A DNA stretch of 64,000 nt from Acheta domesticus. Lineage: Eukaryota > Arthropoda > Insecta > Orthoptera > Gryllidae. The stretch is from positions 144,343,216 through 144,407,215 of the forward strand of contig JAHLJT010009436.1 of NCBI GenBank assembly GCA_031308135.1, in the 5' to 3' direction. Shown here in pieces: positions 60,660-64,000 of this stretch. Under the pieces are notes generated by a model that did not search any database, was not told the origin of the DNA, and saw only the letters and a program-made list of their open reading frames with translations. Both the position numbers and the translations under genes were made by a program. Positions within the stretch are counted from its first letter, which is position 1. The number at the start of each line of letters is the position of its first letter.

Positions 60660-61085
60660 AACATATCTTGGCTGGCGAGGCTTGTGTCGGCCACATAGTC
60701 GGCCCATCTCCGTTCGGCGCGGCCTACCAGTCGACGGCCGGCGTGGCTCGACGTGACATGGCACGGCGTGGTACGGCACGCCATGGAGTGGCGCAGAGCG
60801 GCAGCAGCGGTGGCTGCGACGACGGCGACAGCGGGCAGGCGCCGAGCTGCGAGCGCCGAGCGCCGACCTCCACGCCGCGTGGGTTAACTGGATGTAAACG
60901 AATGTTAAGAGCGGGTCAAGTCGCCCGGCCCCCCTACCCTCCGCCCGCCCCGTCCCGCCGCCCCCCGCACCGGCGAGTGCCGCCCAGCGCTGCCGCAGTC
61001 CGGCTCGCCGGCGACGCGTCGCCGCTGGCACTGGCGCGGGAACGGCTAGGCGGAGCGTCTCCGGGGATGGACCGTTCAGCTTCAT
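60660..61085. other. GC-rich island in intron 1
   Basis: The region before it (59961-60659) is AT-rich and empty. The island has open frames on both strands of Arg/Ala/Pro-rich composition only. Confidence 0.45.
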
Positions 61086-61589
61086 GAATGGGATTGTCGT
61101 GACGACTCATCGTAGGTAGGGGGTGTTGTTCTTGCGGTGCTCTGCGAAAATTTCGTTGTGTTCGATGCAATTCCGACGCGATTGCCTTTCTTGTTACTTT
61201 GGATCGGGGCTTGCTTACGTTCGCTGTACTGCAAACTTTACATTTGATGCAAATCCGGGAAATTCTTTGCAACCGTCACAAGGGGCCATTTTAATCCAGT
61301 TACGAAAGTGTTCGATTTTTGTTTTTCCCAGAAAAACTCTATCTTCCATCTAGTGAAATCTTTGTACAAGAGGAAGAATACAAACTTATCTTCGGTTTTT
61401 TAGCACAAAATACGTTGTACGAGGCTTTTCGCCTATCGCCGCGCTGTACCTCGGCGCTGGCGGTGGCGACTGTCGCGAAATTGGGAGTCCATGAAGCTTC
61501 GGGGATGGACGTTCGCTAGTGGAAAGTTTCCGGAAAAGAATACGATTTTAAGCTTCTTGGTATGAAATATTGTGTACTTTAAGACTGAC

Positions 61590-62145
61590 TCAGGAGGCTC
61601 AATGTCTCTGACAGGGAGGTCTTGAGGTTCGAGTCCAGATGGTGGCAGGATTTTCAACACTAGCTACTTAGCGATGTCGAAGTCACCCGCTGATTGAAGG
61701 AGAATTCTAGCGGCCGGCTACTCTCATCGGTGGTTTTCCATGGTTTCTCCGATCAACTCCAGGAATACCGGAGCAGGGCCCTAACAATCTGGCCAAGGTT
61801 CTTGTGGAATCTTTCTTTCCTCTTCCTTGTCCCATCCTCCTCCCTTACTTAACACCTCCACACTTACTAAACTACTCACTTACTTCACTATACACTTACT
61901 AAACTTAGATTCACTATACTACCTCATCATGTCGGGAGACCAGTCGAGAGCTTAGAGCTTGACCCGCCTGGGGCGGTGTCTCGGTGGTGAGAGATATCTG
62001 CTTAGGGAAAACCTCGCAAGCCAACATGTAGGTTGGTGCCGAATCTCGCCATTCAGCGATAAAATAAGCATGCACAACACTTACAGGACTACTCACCTTC
62101 GCAGTTGACACGCCCGGAAACACCATCCATCGCTCTACTTGTAGA
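61590..62145 (+). mobile_element. SINE family A copy 5
   Basis: CTGACAGGGAGGTC and GGTTCGAGTCCAGATGGTGG form the tRNA-like B-box region. They are followed by GAATTCTAGCGGCCGGCTAC, GGTTTCTCCGATCAACTCCA, a long CT/ACTT-rich segment (61800-61925), GACCCGCCTGGGGCGGTGTC and the terminal ACTACTCACCTTCGCAGTTG near 62088. It is the longest copy. Confidence 0.87.
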
Positions 62146-62444
62146 TTATTTTGTTTTATTTTGTTTGAAACAATCATTTCATGCCATTTAAAATGTCCCT
62201 CCAATTTAGAACCCAGACACACGTAATGTTTTTTTTGTCCTTAGTCGTCCTGTCGTACTGTTCGAACACTCCGCAACGGCACGGTAATGAACACTGCGAT
62301 TTGTGGGGATAGCGGTGTTTCGTAAAGGTTGCATCTTGTTTTAATTATCCAGGGGGAGAGTCTTTGAAGAACAAGAGAAATACACAAAAAATTAGTTTTG
62401 GACTGCTCAATACAGCTAAAGAACATTGCATGAGATTTTACGAC

Positions 62445-62515
62445 CTATGACGAGAGCTTGGACGGTCAAGGCGCCTAAGCCCAAAGGTCATAGAGTCGAA
62501 TCCCGCCCTGGTCAT
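62445..62515 (+). mobile_element. tRNA-like SINE head
   Basis: GACGAGAGCTTGGACGGTCA and GGTCATAGAGTCGAATCCCGC (B box at 62492-62504) have A/B-box spacing typical of tRNA-derived SINEs. No clear body or tail was defined. Confidence 0.45.
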
Positions 62516-62559
62516 GAGGACTAGTACTCGCGCCTGACCCAACGCTCCATTACGTATGT

Positions 62560-62770
62560 CCATCTCCCGTCCGAGAGGTGCCTCATTCCGAGGCAAGGGG
62601 CCAGGAGCGGGCAGGAGAGCGGGAGGCCAGCGGCAGAGCCGCGCGCAGCTGCGCACGTGACGCCTGGCGCCGGGGCGGAAGAGCCTCTGCTTCCGAGGGC
62701 GCCGGTGACGTCTCCCCGTGCAGCTGCGGCGGCGTGACCTGCGACCTCGATCGCCTTCACGTATTTCCGA
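62560..62770. other. GC-rich island in intron 1
   Basis: Compositional frames only. Confidence 0.4.
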
Positions 62771-63589
62771 GCAGCCTTGGACGGACCCCACGCCCTTCAA
62801 ATAATCATTTTTATGCACACACATATACAATTGAGATTGTAAAAAATTGGAGAAATCTGCTAGTCATTCCATAGAAAATGGACGAAACGGCCTTATGGCC
62901 GAGTTCATCGTTTCGTGGTTGAGGTATTTGCCGTTGTTGTCGACGTCATCAACCAACTTTTTCGTCGTTTTCTACGTTCTTTCCTTTCGTATTAACCTTC
63001 TTAATACGGATGGTGGGGGTGGTGATGATTCAGGAAGTGTGTTAGCTATTATATAACTGTTTACGTAATTGTAAATTTGCTAATTATTCACAAACTATGC
63101 TTCTCACAGGCACATTTCCACGAGAAGGATTGTGATTATTTTGCTTATATTGATTCCGCAATCTTCATTGAGCAAAATGAATTACATGAAAAGAAATGCT
63201 CCTCTCTCTTTTACGTTTTTCAGGTAATCTGAGGTCTGTTAAAATTATGACACTGTTTTCAGAACTAATACAAATTCGTATCTACTTTCTTGATGAGTAT
63301 GTCCTTTAGGAATATTTAAATATTATTATAATTATCTCTTTTAAGACCTGAATAATGAATTATGTATTGTTATCCACAGCAATTAAGGTTAGGAATGATC
63401 GAATATTTCCATTGTAATAAAAAAGTGATTAGAAAAGGCTTAGTGAAATTAGACAACAAGATTGCGTTTAAATTTGAGAAAAAATCACAATATATGAAAC
63501 CAGACGTATCCAATATTTTTCTCCGACTTCTTGAACCCAACCCCAGACGCAGAGGTCGCGACGAGAGAGCCGAACTGTGCATCTGGATA
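62771..63589. other. AT-rich intron
   Basis: Nothing supported. Confidence 0.5.
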
Positions 63590-64000
63590 CCACTCCAACG
63601 TTCTGTTGCCCGGCGGCCGCGACTTTGCTTTATTGCAGAGGCAGAAACGGCGGCGGCCTGTGCAGCGCCGGCTGGCCGCAGGACTTGGCGTCTTCGCCGC
63701 CCCCACAGCCCAGTGTTACCATCCCTGTCCCTGCTCCCACCCGCACCCCACTTCACCCCCACCTCAACACCGGCACAGTCGCCGCCGCTATCTCCCCCCG
63801 CTACCCCCGCCGCCGCCGCCCCCCGCCCCCTCCGCCGCCACCACCGCCCCCCGCCGCCCCCACCGCCGCCACCACCGCCTCCGCCGCCGCCGCCAGGTGC
63901 CGTGTTTGCGCAGAGTAATAAGTCTCCCCTCGCGGTGAGCGCGGGCGGGCGATTCGCATACGAGTGCCGCATTACCGCGCCGGGCGTGGGCCGGAGTCGA
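63590..64000. other. GC-rich island at the right edge
   Basis: Contains CCGCCGCC-type triplets and polypyrimidine at about 63800-63895, followed by a CAG at 63894-63896. It is truncated by the window. The expected FoxO exon 2 sequence is not visible. Confidence 0.45.

Larger units (their letters stand above)
12485..64000 (+). other. FoxO intron 1 (5' part, at least 51.5 kb)
   Basis: It begins with the GTAAGC donor directly after the GWK codons. No open frame downstream on the + strand encodes the expected continuation (recognition helix beginning NSIRHNLSLH), so the acceptor must be beyond the window. No independent gene was found inside. The contents are GC islands and transposable-element remnants described separately. 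Confidence 0.8.

Noticed and set aside
63370..63972. 200-codon - strand frame at the right edge
   Set aside because: Its middle is a Gly/Arg run from CCGCC repeats, with no domain or supporting signals.
1..64000. CRISPR array, prophage or bacterial operon
   Set aside because: The window is eukaryotic: spliced gene, SINEs, LINEs, MITEs, microsatellites. No spaced direct-repeat array of CRISPR type was seen.

Overview
The window looks like part of a large, repeat-rich arthropod nuclear genome, most likely an insect. It is AT-rich with sharply bounded GC-rich islands, degraded LINEs, several tRNA-derived SINE families and one 5S-derived SINE, MITEs and abundant microsatellites. There is no operon structure. 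The order cannot be fixed from the sequence; a hemimetabolous insect with long introns is an inference.

Only one protein-coding gene is convincingly supported: the first coding exon of the forkhead transcription factor FoxO, on the + strand at 12017-12484. It encodes residues 1-156: the N-terminal AKT/14-3-3 motif, a low-complexity Gly/Ala linker, and the first half of the forkhead domain up to the GWK codons. It stops at a consensus GTAAGC donor in phase 0. The second forkhead half (recognition helix, wing 2) is not seen downstream, so 12485-64000 is read as FoxO intron 1, at least 51.5 kb long. A CpG-rich promoter/5' leader (about 11190-12016) carries a palindromic CRE, a perfect FoxO-type element (GTAAACAA), a strong-context short uORF and a TAG/CAG triplet tract. 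A second CRE lies further upstream at 11040.

Upstream flank (1-11180): a GC-rich patch at the left edge, AT-rich noncoding DNA, a diverged tandem array of roughly 300-bp units (4210-5480), two SINE copies (one with a MITE nested in it) and a dead LINE with reverse-transcriptase motifs (8640-9840).

Intron 1 (12485-64000): a mosaic of GC islands and mobile-element debris. It holds further copies of a roughly 450-bp SINE family (one with a perfect 13-bp target-site duplication), a 5S rRNA-derived SINE, a non-autonomous hAT element with TIRs and an 8-bp TSD, a second hAT-like element, pogo/Tigger-like MITEs, three long inverted-repeat elements (20.4, 28.4 and 32.3 kb), minisatellites (25.2, 40.2, 47.4 kb), an opposed GGC/GCC triplet pair (43.7 kb), and a second LINE remnant (55.8 kb). 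GC islands become denser towards the right edge.

No true tRNA or rRNA gene, CRISPR array, virus or intact transposase/reverse transcriptase was found. Most open reading frames in the GC islands are by-products of low stop-codon density and simple repeats. No new multi-gene system is visible. The most interesting material is the FoxO regulatory leader and the unusual repeat architectures in its flank and giant first intron.
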